From NCBI RefSeq assembly GCF_030272615.1, contig NC_081415.1:269127425-269191424 (forward strand): a stretch of 64,000 nt of DNA, given 5' to 3'. A program made the translations under genes and the position numbers. The notes below the pieces were generated by a model that worked only from the letters and a program-made list of their open reading frames with translations, searched no databases and had not been told where the DNA came from. This document shows positions 35,584 to 48,600 of the stretch, in pieces. The first letter of the stretch is position 1. The number at the start of each line of letters is the position of its first letter. This stretch comes from Cryptomeria japonica (Eukaryota > Streptophyta > Pinopsida > Cupressales > Cupressaceae).

Positions 35584-36383
35584 TGTTGGCATTCTACACT
35601 CTTATGAGAATAGTTGATGTTGTCATTGATGGAAACCAACTGGCAATCACCTGGCAACCCACCGGCAGTTACCGTCACTAGCAATAGACTTCTACATACA
35701 CCAGTAGGCACTTCACCGGCAGCGACAACAATGCATACCGACACTCAAGCCGACATGGAATAAACTTTTGTTTATTGTTTTATAATGTAATTATTTCTTG
35801 TAAAGGCCAACATGGTATATTATAAAATACTCATATATGTATGAGATCTTATTGGTCATTTTGATATGATGATGTATGAGAGAGAGAATATAGATGATAT
35901 TTTTGTTTAAGGTGATATAGTTGACAATGAAGGTTTTGGTTATAGACTGAGCTTACACCGGTACTGAACCTAGCATAGTTGATGCTGATCTGAAGCAGTA
36001 CATTATATTGGATTTTGATAATCCATTTTGTAAGTCAGTGAGACTTCCATTTTGTAGTTGAATAGTGAGCTCTAGGCTGCTAGCCTTCCTGCATGTGCAG
36101 GCCCCTCATTGTAAGTAATATTTATTCATTGGCCAGTGAGTGAATATTGTGGGTCACAAATCCCACTGAGGTTTTTCCCACACCGGGTTTCCTCGTTAAT
36201 ATCTTGTGTTATGGTTTGTTCTCTATGCTATCTTTGTTATTCTTATTTGCTACATTAATTCTTATTTACCGGTACACCATTTTGGGATACAAAGTTCTTA
36301 ATAAGTTTAAATATTTTCCTAACCGGTTGGACACCGATTCACCCCGCCTCTCAGTGTCTTTGGGATTTTCATTGATTCTAACA
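35584..36383 (+). repeat. 3' LTR of element A
   Basis: 800 bp, the same length as the 5' LTR, starting TGTTGGCATT and ending CTAACA. The U5 motif GGTTTTTCCCACACCGGGTT is at 36170-36189. Confidence 0.92.
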
Positions 36384-37890
36384 TCTCGCTACTCATCCTC
36401 AAATTTTGGACTTAATTTGGACCCAAAAACCATTGCCCAATACAACAAAAAATAGGAATGAAACTTAGATATATATGAATACAATCGATCAACACCATAT
36501 CTAATAAACATAAATATCCAGATCACTATCAACTCAACTAATCCATATTGAAACACATCTTCTAGAGCACCAAAGGTTCGAGGGAGCACCAAAGGTTCTG
36601 GGGACACATCTTCTGGATCACCAACACCAAGATTAAATTTTGACACCAATGACAACCATTATGTTGACATCAATGGCAACCAATCATACTCAACAATAAC
36701 AGATTTGTAACAATCTCCCCCTTTGTCATTGATGGCAACATCCATCAACAACAAATAACAAAACTCTCTCTGCACAACTCTACATCTCTCCATCTTCTCT
36801 ACATCATCAGATAAACAACTATGCATCTCTCTCCCTTTGAAATAAAGGACAAAGGTGGGCATAACTCCCCCTATGAAACTCAATCCTGGCCCCCCAAAGA
36901 GGAAGCACCTAGACATCAGTCCAGATATTGATGTATAAGCAGTTAACTAGACAAATGCACACCCAAATATACTTTAGTTCAAACTAGGAAGGGGAAATAC
37001 CCCTAACTTCTGCCAGAGATACTCAAAGGTATCTTTGCACAACACCTTTGTGAAGATATTTGCAATATGCTCTTTTGTAGGTACATACTCAAGATTTACT
37101 TCATTATCCAGCACCTTTCCCTCAAGAAGTGATACCAAATATATATATGCTTTTCTTTGGAATGTTGTATCGGATTCTTAGAAATTTTTATTGCACTAGT
37201 GTTATCACACATAATAGAGATGGGTTCATTGAATGTTATGCCAATATCCTTCAAAATATGCTTCATCCATATATAGAATCTATGTGCAACATGAGGATGC
37301 TGCAATGTATTTTGCTTCATCTGTAGATAAGGAGACAAAATCCCACTTCTTACTTGAGCAAGCAACTAACCGGGAGCCAAGAAAGAATGCTCCACCACTT
37401 GCACTTTTTCTGTCATCAACACTTCCTGTTGAATCTGCATCAGTATAAGCCATCATAGTGAAATTTAAATTTATGGGATACCATAAGCCAAACTCTTTTA
37501 TTCCTTTTAGATATCTGAAAATTCTTTTTCCGCCACAACATGTGATTCCTTTGGTTCTTGCTGAAATCTAGCTGCCAAACAAACTACATAGATGATATCC
37601 GCTGTGGTTGTAGTAAAATATAATAGTCCTCCAATCATTGATCTATACTAACTTGCATTTTCTTTAGGGGAATTATCATCTTTTGTCAACTTGCATCCAG
37701 TGGTCATAGGTGTACACACCGGTTAGGAATTATCCAACCTAAACCTCTTCAACAATTCCTTAATGTATTTAGACTGAGAAATGAAAAATCCCTTATCATT
37801 CCAATTTACCTACAAAGCAAGAAATAAATTTAACTCATTGATCATGAACATCTAAAATTCCTTCTGCATTTCATTAGCAAATTTTCTGCA
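36384..37890 (-). mobile_element. Copia fragment: RT end, RNase H, polypurine tract and part of the 3' LTR
   Basis: A minus-strand, 5'-truncated copia remnant. The RT C-terminal region and the segment before RNase H span 37890-37370 (SKYIKELLKRF and YRSMIGGLLYFTTTT). RNase H at 37365-37000 contains CDNTSAIKISKNPIQHS and KEHIANIFTKVL. The minus-strand polypurine tract CAAAGGGGGAGATTG (about 36725-36711) is followed by an LTR start, TGTTACAAATC (36713). The LTR runs to 36384, where element A begins. Many stops. Confidence 0.82.
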
Positions 37891-38814
37891 CATGCCTTCA
37901 TTTCCTCCAAATAAAATATTAGGAATATTTTATTATTTCTCCTAGCTACCCCTACCTACCCTTGTATCTCATTGAGCCACATGTCATGATGGTGTGATCT
38001 CTAGCCTTGCCTTTATAAGCAGACTCATTTACATTGTACATGCAATTTTAATCCAATTCAATCCAATCCAACAATCAACTCAGTTGCGTATTTTGAATTA
38101 TTGATGAGAATACAGTTTGTTCTTGTCACATATTTTGTTCTCTCTTGTTTGTGCTATCAATTGGACTCTATATCTTGGCAAATTCTCACAAATAAAAATT
38201 ATCCTTTGCACCTTTGTCTGGTATTGACTTCTTGCACCAACACTCTAGTTGATAGATTTTGATTTGCAAGAATAGTTTTAAATTATTATTTTTCCTAAAA
38301 TTTAGATTTTAGTTCTCTTACATTATCACATAAACACCCATTTTTATTGATCCATATTAAGTTAAGAGAAGAGCTATATTACTTCTTACATTTGATATAA
38401 GTACTTGAGAACTAAACCTTCTGCACAAATATATTTGAAAGAGTAAAGTAAATTTTTTTTTAACCATTTGGTGCTATGAAAAACAACAATGAAGCTTCAT
38501 TTGTTGATGTGTTCAAATTAGATCTTACTATCCACTGTGCTTATACATATTTCTTATGCAATTATTTTCAACACATCACATTGGCATATTTGATTATCAA
38601 TGGATATTCATTATTATTTTTTAGATAATTTTCCTCTCAAATTCTGAGCTATATGCATAGACTTGTTTAGATAATATTACATCTTCATGTAGAATGATTA
38701 GGGCCATCTATTCATGATATTATGTCGTGTTGTTTAGAAATATTGCATCTAAAACACTATATATTATCAAGTTTAAAATCCTACATTTTGATATGTTTAT
38801 GCTATTATTGTTAT

Positions 38815-38841
38815 TTCTTCTTCTTCTTCTTCTTCTTCTTC
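38815..38841 (+). repeat. (TTC)9 microsatellite
   Basis: Nine perfect TTC units, followed by TTTTCCCC. Confidence 0.95.
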
Positions 38842-39334
38842 TTTTCCCCAAATTTAATTGAATATTGTCGTCTCATTATTGTTTGTAAATTATACCCTTT
38901 GTTCATGCGGTATAGTGGTAATGTTCTCGATTGATGCCTACATTACCATGCCACAGAAAATATTTTGGGGTGTTTTGCAAGTTTGTATCTTCTTTTTCTA
39001 TTTTAGAGAATTATTAAACTTCCCCTTAAGAACTTTAAAAGCAATTTAGTGATTTCCCATTTGATGTTTTTCTTTTTAACCTTAAGGGAATAAATTATAT
39101 GAAATCAAAGAACAAATATAAAGCTAACTCTGTAACTTGAGTTGGTTGAGAATGTTTACCAAATTTACATCAAACTGATGTGATTTTGAGTTTCAGACCG
39201 ATAAATTAAAAAAATGAAATAATAGTACTTAATGGTTTTTTGGGTTAGATATGATGACGGTCCATATATTCTATATTCTTGGAAGGAATATGTATTGAAA
39301 TTAAATTTAGTTTGCTCTTTTTCCTCAAATAGAT

Positions 39335-39608
39335 GAAACAACTATGGTAGATTCAAAATTTAGCTTCCTTGATTGCTAGAAGCTCAAATTTAGGGTCTAT
39401 TAAATTAATTCAATTGACCTTCCATTCATATTCTCTTTTGATGCGAATCTAATTCCAAGAGATAACATATGGAAATACTATTAGACTACCACAAACTTCT
39501 TTAGATTTTAAGATCTAATCATTTAATTATGGGACCACCATTATTAATGAATGGTTCCATAAGATAACAACCTTCTCTCTATTGGAAACCAACAATTGAT
39601 ACATGTGG
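39335..39608. repeat. Uninterrupted copy of the dispersed genomic segment
   Basis: Matches 20505-20718 joined to 22981-23040. It shows ATTATTAATG where the small LTR element is inserted in the other copy, so it acts as the empty site. Confidence 0.88.
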
Positions 39609-40076
39609 TATGATGTTGCATTTATTAATTTTTCAACAATCTTAATCTTTTTTTTTAGGGTCACCTTATCACAAGAGATTCAATCTAGTAGTTTATGATT
39701 ACAATATTGACATTAGGGGCATTAGAAGTTACTTAAGATATTTTTACATTAGAAACATGTAACTATATAAGCCCATCTAGGTGAAGCTGTTAGTTCCTTA
39801 CCAATCTTGTTCAATAACAATTAGCATTCAAGGTAGAAAGGTTGTCTTCCTTTGATAAACTATTGATTTGGTTAAAATTATTTGTAAATTTTATCGCACA
39901 TGTTTGTAATTCTTCCAAATCCATTTACTAGGTATTTCTCTTCATTCTTTCTCCTTTCTGAAACACATTGAAGTTCTGAATTTGGTTGAGAAATGTAAAA
40001 GTTATGGCTATTTGAATGTTTACCCTTTATAGCAATCTGCAATTTGGAAATTGTTAGTTATGTTATGGATTTCTAT

Positions 40077-42104
40077 TGTTGGAATCCGAGAACACTGAGA
40101 GGGGGTGTGAATCAATGTTCTATCGGTAAAACTAATTCTGAACTTGTTGCTTATGAACCGATTAACAACAAATAAAATTAAAGTGTATAAACCAAATAAC
40201 ACATAAAGAAGCAACACCATAACACCAATATTTATACGTGGAAAACCCTATAAAGGGAAAAACCACGGTGGGGCTGATACCCACAATAACTATTTGTTGG
40301 CCATTTAGTGGAATTGATTATGTGTTGTATTGATATTTTGTCATTTATGCCAACACTATCTGTTTGGATGCTTTACCGACACCCTTCTGGTCTCGGTAAG
40401 TTGAGTGGTTTCTGGTTGATTTGGATCCAACATGATCCGGTAGGCTCCGGTATAGTTTGGTGATGGAATTGGCTTGTTCATAATACTCATGCTCATATTT
40501 GGTCAGTTGGTTTTGGTCTGGTGATCGAATGCTATCCTGCTTGCTTAGAAGCTTAGTTTCTGGTTCCGGCAAGGGTTTCACCAACAGAGCTTTTGATGAA
40601 GATCTTTGATGAATTGCATAAATGGTGTTGGTGAAGCTTCTAGTGGAGTTTAAGGATGTTGTTGGTGATCATGTTCGAGACTTGGCAGATGGAGATCATT
40701 GTTGTAATGTGTGGACCTATACTGGGTCCCGATTGATCTAGGTTATGGACCGACTTTAATGTAACGTGTGGATTGGACCTCTCGATGTATTTCTGAGATG
40801 TCTTATGTGTTGGATATTATTTTTTTGGTCTAAGGCCGACATGGTTTGTAATTATGTAATTGGTTTATTATTTGGTGGCCAACCTAATTGTTTATGGTTG
40901 AGGGTTTGTATATATAGAAGTAAGATCTCATTGTAGATCATCATGGTTATGGTTAGAGGTCATGGTCAAAGAATGTAATGTGGAAATAATGTAATATCAT
41001 TCAAGCAAAGGATTTGGTCGATGATTGGAGATTGAATTGGGTTTATGTAAGAGGATTTAGTCCTCTGATATTGAGCTTAAGCAGAACTATACTCAGGCAT
41101 AGAGATGCTATCTTTTGCAGTTCAACACTTCTCCGGATTGTAGTCTAGATTTATATGTAGTCAGTGAGGCTCCTTTTGTGATGAGCAGTGTGCTCTAGGC
41201 TGTTGGCCTTCCTGCAAGTGCAGGCCCCTCAATTGTAATTTACATACTACAGAAGAATTATCTGACTGTGGGTAGGCTTCCCACCATGGTTTTTCCCTTT
41301 ACCGACTTTTCCATGTATAAATCTTGGTGTCATGTGGAGGGTATTTATTCTGTGATTATTGTTTATGCTTAATTGGTTCAACTACTATTTTGGTATTAAT
41401 GTTTTGGGTTCTGGTCTTAAAGTTTAAATTGTTAATAGTTTTGGTAATTTTTGACAACTGATTCACCCCCACCCTCTCAGTTGTCTTTTGATTATCTGAA
41501 CTGTCTAACACTATATACTTGATCAAGGTATACAAATATTACATAGAGGGGATTGCACATGTAATCAGGCCAACTGCTTAGAGCTCACTGCTCAAACACA
41601 AGTCTCACTGAATTACATAACACTACAAAGTGATTACAATAAAAAATGAACTTATAAATTGCATCTGACCATGCTAGATAAGTTCTGGTTCACGCTCTGT
41701 TAACCCTCTCTGTCTATTGGTTCACTAATGCTCTGTTCTGCCCTGTTCTGCTACCGGTTTAGACTGCACACGTGAAACTGTGCACTAAAGCTTTCTATCG
41801 CTGACCTAAATGCATACCATCAATCTGTTATTAAGTCGCAACCATAATCGCATTCCAAAAACATCATCATATAATCCATCGCTAAAGGATCTCCTTAAAT
41901 ACCCTATTAACTTTTCACCATGTCGGCTTCAATGAAGGATATAATCCCGTTGGCTGCCAGATCACAAGGTATTTCATATATAATCCTGATGACCATGTCA
42001 ACCTTCACATGCTAGCAAAAATTCTATTAAAAAATAAAATCGGGGCCACAAGATATCTTAGCCGTGTCCCATCCTTAACTAGGTTCCAAATACACGTTAC
42101 CGGG
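40077..42104 (-). repeat. 3' LTR of element C, split by a solo LTR and truncated
   Basis: Parts 40077-40294 and 41511-42104 align with the 5' LTR at 50564-51370. The outer end starts TGTTGGAATCC on the plus strand. The inner end stops at CGGGA (about 42104), about 190 bp short of the full LTR. Confidence 0.8.
40295..41510 (+). mobile_element. Solo LTR (1216 bp) nested in the element C LTR
   Basis: Starts TGTTGGCCATTTAG and ends CTGTCTAACA. It sits exactly where the other element C LTR copy (at 50780) is uninterrupted. Flanks CTATT (40290-40294) and CTATA (41511-41515) form a 4-of-5 target-site duplication. It has the U5 motif (GGTTTTTCCC...TTTTCCATGTATAA, 41288-41318) and the CAGGCCCCTC block shared with A and B, but no interior sequence. 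It probably arose by LTR-LTR recombination of a related element. Confidence 0.85.
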
Positions 42105-44480
42105 AATTAGGTTCAGAAGAAATATTGAAAATGTATACAAATGTTATTTGTGATGAAAGTGGAATTGTGAAACCCAAACATAAGGTTATTGAAACTTTAA
42201 GTTTTGTGGAAATCCTTGACATCCCGAAATTTCCTAAGGAGGTAGTAAGGATTGTGCTTAGCAGAGTTCATGGTGAATTCTTTTGGCTAGACTTTGTTTG
42301 CAAAATCACTAAGGAAGTAGTTAGGGCAGTGACTGGCTTACCCTCCACCGGTAGTAGGCCAGATAAAACTAAAAAGGTTCCTAATAACATAGTGATGACA
42401 TTAACAGGAGCAACCTATGATAGCAGATCCCCGAGAGTCAATGATGTAAAAGATGTGAATGTTAGATTCATAAGTATGATTTTAGGTTATAAGGCCATCC
42501 ATGCAAACCGACTCAACTCTATTTCCAGTATTTGTATTAAAAGTGCATATGATATGGTCAATAATGATGCAAAGATAGATGTATGTGAGTGGTTAAAGGA
42601 TGAGTTAATAGATAATCTAAAAAAGATCAAAGGAGACAAGAAAGGTACTTTTTGTTTTGGAAATCTCTTGGTATGTCTGATGTTGTATCTTACCAAAGAG
42701 GTTCCTGGTATTGGTAAGAAAGACTTTGGTTATGATATACCAGTAGGCAAACAACTGTTAGATATCTTTACTGGTATGGGGACAGATAAGGATAACAATA
42801 TCACTGAGTACTTCCAAGCCTTTAAAGCAAAAATGAAAATAAGAGAAAGATTACCACAAAGCATTGTAGACAAGTATAGAGAATAGTATCATCCTACATC
42901 TTGACATATATAAGAAAGTGTTAATAGAAGTTGTAGATGATTTGCCTAGTGAATTATATAGGTGGTTAGATGCTAAGAGGTTAGCAATTATGGAGCTAGA
43001 TAAGAAAATTAAAATTGAGAAACTTCTAGTTGTACATCCGATCAAATCTATTGAAGAAATTGATGAATTGATCAGTGAAGCTAATAGGTCAGTTTTTGCA
43101 AGCGGACACCGGCATGTGAGCCTAATGGCTGGCAGGGTTAATGAAATTTCAGAAGAAACAATTGACAAATGGGACATCTTCTTTATTGAGAAAGAAAAAA
43201 AAGAAGAATTGAAAAGAGCTAAAACTTTCAAAGTCTATCAAAAGGACATAGACAAGGGGAAAGGCAAGGTAGGTGGACTACCAAAAATTAAGGTAACTGA
43301 TAACCTACCACCACTTTCGGTTACTCCACCGGTACAAACTGATAGTACACCAGCTACTGAAAATGTGGATACACCACATGAGGATACAAACCCTGAGTCT
43401 AAAATTTTGTACACTATGAACATAGAAACTCAGGAGGTTAACATTGTAGTTGATAAGGAAAGCATAGAGGAAAAGAAAGATGTTGCTACTAAACAACCGA
43501 TAGATAATATTGAGGTTGGAACACAGGAAAAACACATTGAGATTGGGGTACATGTAGAGAAAACTAAGCATTCAGAGGAACCCTTGGTTAGTGAAATAGT
43601 TACTGACAATACCAATGCAAGCCCAAAGAAACCTGTAGGGACAGTAACTAAGATACCAGTAGCAGAGAATAAAGAAAAACCAATGGAGATACCAGTAGTA
43701 GATAACACAGTGAAACAAGCAGAGAAACCAACAGAGTCACAGGGATACATTGAGATAGTGAAATCGGTAACCTCAGAGAAACCAAAACCTTTGCTAGTAG
43801 AAATGCAAACATAGAATGACCCACCAGAGGTCGAGACAAGCAAAGTGGTTACTCCCATCGGAAGCACACAAACTATAAAGGTAGTTGGGCAGACAACCAG
43901 TACTTCACTGACAAAATTTAGACCCACCAATGTGACTGAAGTACTTTTGGATTCAATAAAGAAAATAACAGACTGTAATGCATTGACCTATAAGGAAATT
44001 GATGACACAATTCCTATTCTTAAGTTGATTGCACCCAAATTCAATGTAGATAATAAGGATTCTTTGAGTCAGTTAGACACATTGTCTAAATATATTACTG
44101 ATAGTATACTGACCATTGATCAAATAAATGAGGAAACATTCAAAGAGAAAATGGAAAAAGAAAAAGAGAAATTCTTTGAGGAAATAATAAAGAAGTGCAC
44201 AAAAAATATTGATACTCTTCTACCGACACTGAGCACAAAAATTACGGAGTTTAATGAGCTGTACAAAGATACTTGCAAGACAAATATGTTGACAGTGGAT
44301 ATTGACAAAGAAATCAGCAAAGTTCAAAAGGAGATTAATGACATAGCTGATAATATCATTGGTTCATCTAAACCTATATCAGTTATTGAACAAGAAATTG
44401 TTGGATTTGAAGAAAAATTAGAGAAGAAAAAGAAAGAGAAGGAAAGGTTAAAGGGAAAAGCCAAAGAGCTTAAGTGAAAA
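42105..44480 (+). pseudogene. Element B ORF2 remnant (TGLP-domain protein)
   Basis: The same protein as element A ORF2. Block 42125-42886 covers the TGLP domain (AVTGLPSTGSRPDK near 42330) and CFGNLLVCLMLYLT. Block 42918-43814 is the charged middle with repeated EKP/EIP-type segments. Block 43845-44477 is the coiled-coil tail with DNIIGSSKP. It is better preserved than A, but it is truncated at the start and has lost about 640 bases near 42886, where the frame also changes. Further stops are at 43812 and 44475. Confidence 0.82.
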
Positions 44481-44887
44481 CTTAGTCCTAAGTTAGATAA
44501 TCTTATCTCTCTAAGGAAATAAATCTCTAGGGCATTAATTTAAGGACAAAAGACACCGGAGGAACATATGCATCATCTCACTGGTACAATTCAGAGAACA
44601 AAGGCAGCTATGAAGTATAGTAACAGGTTTATTTAGAGCTTGAATTTGGTCTTAGCAGACTTATTCTAGATTGTAACCAACCGGTTACAAAGTTCAAGAT
44701 GAAAACTGCACTCATTTGACAATTTTGAGAACCTTTGTCATTGATATCAAAGGGGGAGTAGTAGGATAGAGAAAAATGGTCATCAGAGGAGATCATCTAC
44801 TTAGGGGGAGCACACATTTTTGGTAAAATTTTGGACTTCATTTTTGGATACAGTTTTTGGATTTTTCTCATGAGTGTTGCCATCAAT

Positions 44888-44902
44888 GCCAAAGGGGGAG
44901 AT
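44888..44902 (+). promoter_or_regulatory. Polypurine tract of element B
   Basis: CCAAAGGGGGAGAT directly before the 3' LTR, identical to the element A tract. Confidence 0.88.
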
Positions 44903-45674
44903 TGTTGGCATTGCACACTCCAATGAGAATTGAAGGTTATTGAAGGTGTTGTCATTGATGGCAACCTTGCAGCATTGTGGAAACTGACAGACACAGGCAC
45001 CGACAGGCACTTCACCAACAACGACAACAATGTTCATCGACATCCCAGCCGACAAGAACAACTTTTTGTATTTAATTGTAATATCTTTTGTAAGCCGACA
45101 TGACATATTGTAATAAGACTCATATATGTATGAGGTCTTGTAAATCATTTTCATATAGATGAGAAATAAGGCAGCATGGATGTAGAAGTGATAAGTGAAT
45201 ATTAAGGCAGATTTTGTATAAGGGTTTATGGTTATAGTATGAGCTTAAACTGGTACTGAACCTGGCATAGAAAATGCTGAATTATAGCAGTACATTATAT
45301 TGGATTCTCATAATCCATTTTGTAAGTCATTGAGACTTCCTTTCGTAATTGAGCAGTGAGCTCTAGGCAGTTGGCCTTCCTGCATTTGCAGGCCCCTCTT
45401 GTAATTAATATCCATTCATTGGCCAGTGAGTGAATATTGTGGGTCACAAATCCCACTGAGGTTTTTCCCACACCAGGTTTCCTCGTTAAACATCTTGTGT
45501 TATGGTGTGCTTTCTATGTTGTCTTTATTGTTCCTATTTATTGCATTAATTCTTGTTTATGGGTACACTGTTTTGGAATGCAAAATACTTAATAAGGTTA
45601 AATATTCTGTTAACCAGTTAGATACTGATTCACCCCCCCTATCAGTATCTTTGGGACTATCATCAATCCTAACA
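44903..45674 (+). repeat. 3' LTR of element B
   Basis: 772 bp, TGTTGGCATTGC...CCTAACA. It is similar to element A's LTR, with scattered indels. The U5 motif GGTTTTTCCCACACCAGGTT is at 45460-45479. Confidence 0.9.
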
Positions 45675-45689
45675 ATATACATGCCAGTT

Positions 45690-48600
45690 CTACACAAGCT
45701 TCAAAATATCTGCATGCATAGTCTTCAAAAATGAAAAGCAAGTGTCCCAACCTTGCTTGAGAGAGTCAAGAATGGAGGTGAATCCATTCAAGAGACTGGC
45801 GTAATACTCAATTGCATCTAATTCGGTGGGATCTTCCTTCTGCATATTAGAAATACATTCAGTCTTATGAAATAATAGATTATCCAACCAGGGACCTATG
45901 AAATTCTGGAGATTAGTTCCTCTCTTTATTATGGCGTCCCTTTCATTCTCTAATTTCAAAATTTGATCCATGACCACCAAAATTGGACCATCCAAAGAAC
46001 TAGTTAGGATAACTGCCGGGTTGTATGAATTAGAAATCTGAGTCAAGTTATTTCGACAATCTGAGATCTACTTGTCTATAGAAGTTGTCAGCTTTGCAAA
46101 ATATAGACAAGTTTTGTAAACTTTACCTCCCTCTGCCAATGCTGCATCAATGGATTGCAAGAAAATTTGGAGTTTACCTTTCTCAGATGTAACCATTTGC
46201 AAAAAAATTTGTTTCTGGGCATCAACAAATTTGTCCTTAGCCTCATTTATTGAAATCTTGAGTAAAGAATCATAATGCTTAGGAATAAAATTAATAATCT
46301 CCTCCAATTTACCGAATGAGCTTGCACTCTCCTATGCCTGGAATTCAGGTACCAACCGGTTCAAAACTGTGCTTAATTAATTCTCTGTCTTTTGCCTCCT
46401 CCCGAGCCAGCTCTTGAGTTGCTTGTGCTTGAAGTGCAGCTGCCGCCAAAATTTTCTTTGCCAGAGACATCTTGTGATAAGGCTTGTCAAAAATAATAGA
46501 GAATTGTGACAAGTTTCCTTTGGCTATGGATGAAGTGTCAATTGCCAAGCTGGAAGAAAAGTCTCTCACAGTTTCCTTGCCTTTGTTTACCAGAGATGTA
46601 TCCTTTGAATCCTTTATTTCTAGTGCACCGATGGCTTCACCACTTGGTGTCCTATCTTGATCCCGTGCATCCTCAACAACCTTATTGTTTATATCCTTAT
46701 CCTTATCAATATTATCCTATGTATTCTGTACATTGTCTGTTGGGGTATCCTCTGCTGCAAAATTGGACTCACTAGCCAACACAGTAGTAGCTGATGGAGT
46801 ACTAGCCAATTGCTTAGTATTTACATTTTGTTCCACTTTATCTGCCGGTTTCTTATCCCTTGGTAATTGAATATTCTGAGATTGTACAAAATTGGGGCTA
46901 TATTCATATTCCAAATTCAAAAGAATTCTAACCCAAATGTCTATGGTTTCCTTGTTGATCTCCTCAAATATTTCTAACATTAAATTGTTTATTCTGTGCT
47001 TTGGATTAAATTCTGATGCACTTGTTTTATTAATCAAATCGATAACCTCTACCAAAGTTATTGATGGACATATATTAACTAATTCAGTTTCTTTCATCTG
47101 CCGGTCCAGATTTTGTATATGTAATTTCCTGGCCTCCATCTTATCATACAATTCCTTAGGCAAAATTTTCTCTAACTCAATCAATGCTCTACTGAAAGAA
47201 TCAAGATCTAAAAGAATAGCTTCCTCAATTTGATTCTTCTCCTTCTCATCAAATTCATCAAAGAATATAGAAATATTGTCTAAATTACCATCATTAATAA
47301 TTTGATCAATTATATCATGAACATCTAATTTCTTCTTACCAGTTCTTCTTTTGGCTTCCGGTTTAGACTGCTCATCATATTTTGGCTTGCGTTTATGTAC
47401 AATGGCAATCTTAGGTTTCCGAGGAGGCTCCTTAGCCGGTTCTTTCTTCTGTTCTTCCTTCTTCTCCCTTACTACCCTTGCAAAAATGCCTTTCTTCTTT
47501 GGAGTAACCTTGATTTCTTCTTCTGACTCAGTCTCCTCTGAAGAAACTATCATATATTGTTGGGATGCCTTATGTTTTCTCTTTACTAGTTCAATTGGCT
47601 TGGAACTGACAGAATCAGCTGATGATGCTTCCAGTTGCTTGGAAGACTCAGTTGATATCAAGACCACATTGGGAGTGGCCTAAGATGCCTTCTTGGCTTC
47701 CCTCTCTTCCTTCCTCTTTTGTTTCATTTCTTCTTTCCTCTGAGCTTCAAGGATTTTGACCTTTTGTTCTACTTTTGTCCTATCATGCCCTTCACTTATT
47801 AGAGTTTCTGCTGCAACCTTAGTCATTTTTCTTCTGATTGCCTATGCACCCTATTCTTGGTGAACCTTTAGCCCTTTCTTATGGGTTGTGCCAAATTTCT
47901 CCTCTTTTTCATCAATTGGTGCTTGTAGTAGATGTTGAGCATAAGCGTCTAGTGTGGCCTCATCCACCTCATAATCCATAGGCATAATCCAGACTATTCT
48001 AGGCTGGACTACTTCCATCATATATTCATCTTTATTTACCATAAAATATATTGTATCTTTATATTTTTCTACTATAGATTTGGGAATTCTAGCTCTATTT
48101 TTCATTTCCTTCCGAAAAGTTTTGAAAAATGCCCATAAATTTGCCTTTTTTTGTTTATCCCCTTGTCTATCCAAAATTTGGGCTATCTGAGAGGCTACTT
48201 ATTGATCAAAAGCCCATTGTATCTTCCCATAACTGGGAACAGTACCCAAAAAGAAGAGTGTTAGGCAAATAACAAAAGAACCATACCCGAAGGTATTTTT
48301 CTTGTCTTGTTTGATCTTCTGAAGGCTTGACATCAGCTCGTTCAACATCACACTGTAGAGATCGTAGTGTGCATCCTTCTTCACCATTTGATGAGCAATC
48401 AAAATGTCGTTATCGAAGACAACCAGTTTGACTGGTAAATTTTGTATTCAATTATTATTGCATTAAATTTAACATCAATTTCCTTTACATCATCAACTCT
48501 CATCGAAAAACCATCGAAGGTGGAGCCAGTGAGTTTGTAGAGTTATGTGTTGGAGAGTTTGCACCTAGGACCGGGTAGACCTCCAATCTTGTGTAGGCAG

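Larger units (their letters stand above)
29757..36383 (+). mobile_element. Element A: LTR retrotransposon without pol genes
   Basis: Two 800-bp LTRs (29757-30556 and 35584-36383), both starting TGTTGGCATT and ending CTAACA, flank a 5.0 kb interior. The PBS (TTGTATCAGAGCTTGG at 30559) and polypurine tract (CAAAGGGGGAGA, 35572-35583) are in place. The interior holds a coiled-coil plus zinc-knuckle ORF and a long second ORF, but no protease, RT, RNase H or integrase on either strand. It is therefore non-autonomous. LTRs differ by about 20 positions in the first 180 bases by eye and less later. The 5-base flanks (TGCCG and TCTCG) do not match. Elements B and C share the layout. Confidence 0.9.
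37891..40076. other. Intergenic region, mostly unassigned
   Basis: About 2.2 kb without coding domains. It holds a (TTC)9 microsatellite at 38815-38841 and the dispersed segment at 39335-39608. The remaining sequence is AT-rich; a TATA-like TTTATAAGCAGACTC at 38010 may mark an old LTR, but I cannot delimit one. Confidence 0.55.
42105..45674 (+). mobile_element. Element B: 5'-truncated relative of element A
   Basis: A plus-strand copy of the 3' half of element A. Homology begins within ORF2 at the position matching A 32234 and continues through the polypurine tract and a complete 3' LTR (44903-45674). It lacks the 5' LTR, PBS, ORF1 and the start of ORF2. It also has an internal deletion near 42886 relative to A (about 33012-33650). 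Its 3' end abuts element C sequence at 45675. Confidence 0.85.

Noticed and set aside
37900-38260. Possible solo LTR with a TATA-like TTTATAAGCAG
   Set aside because: No second copy, clear ends or target duplication in the window.
38895-38945. A-box-like GCGGTATAGTGGTAAT stretch
   Set aside because: It resembles a tRNA D-arm, but I could not find an anticodon arm or T-arm after it.
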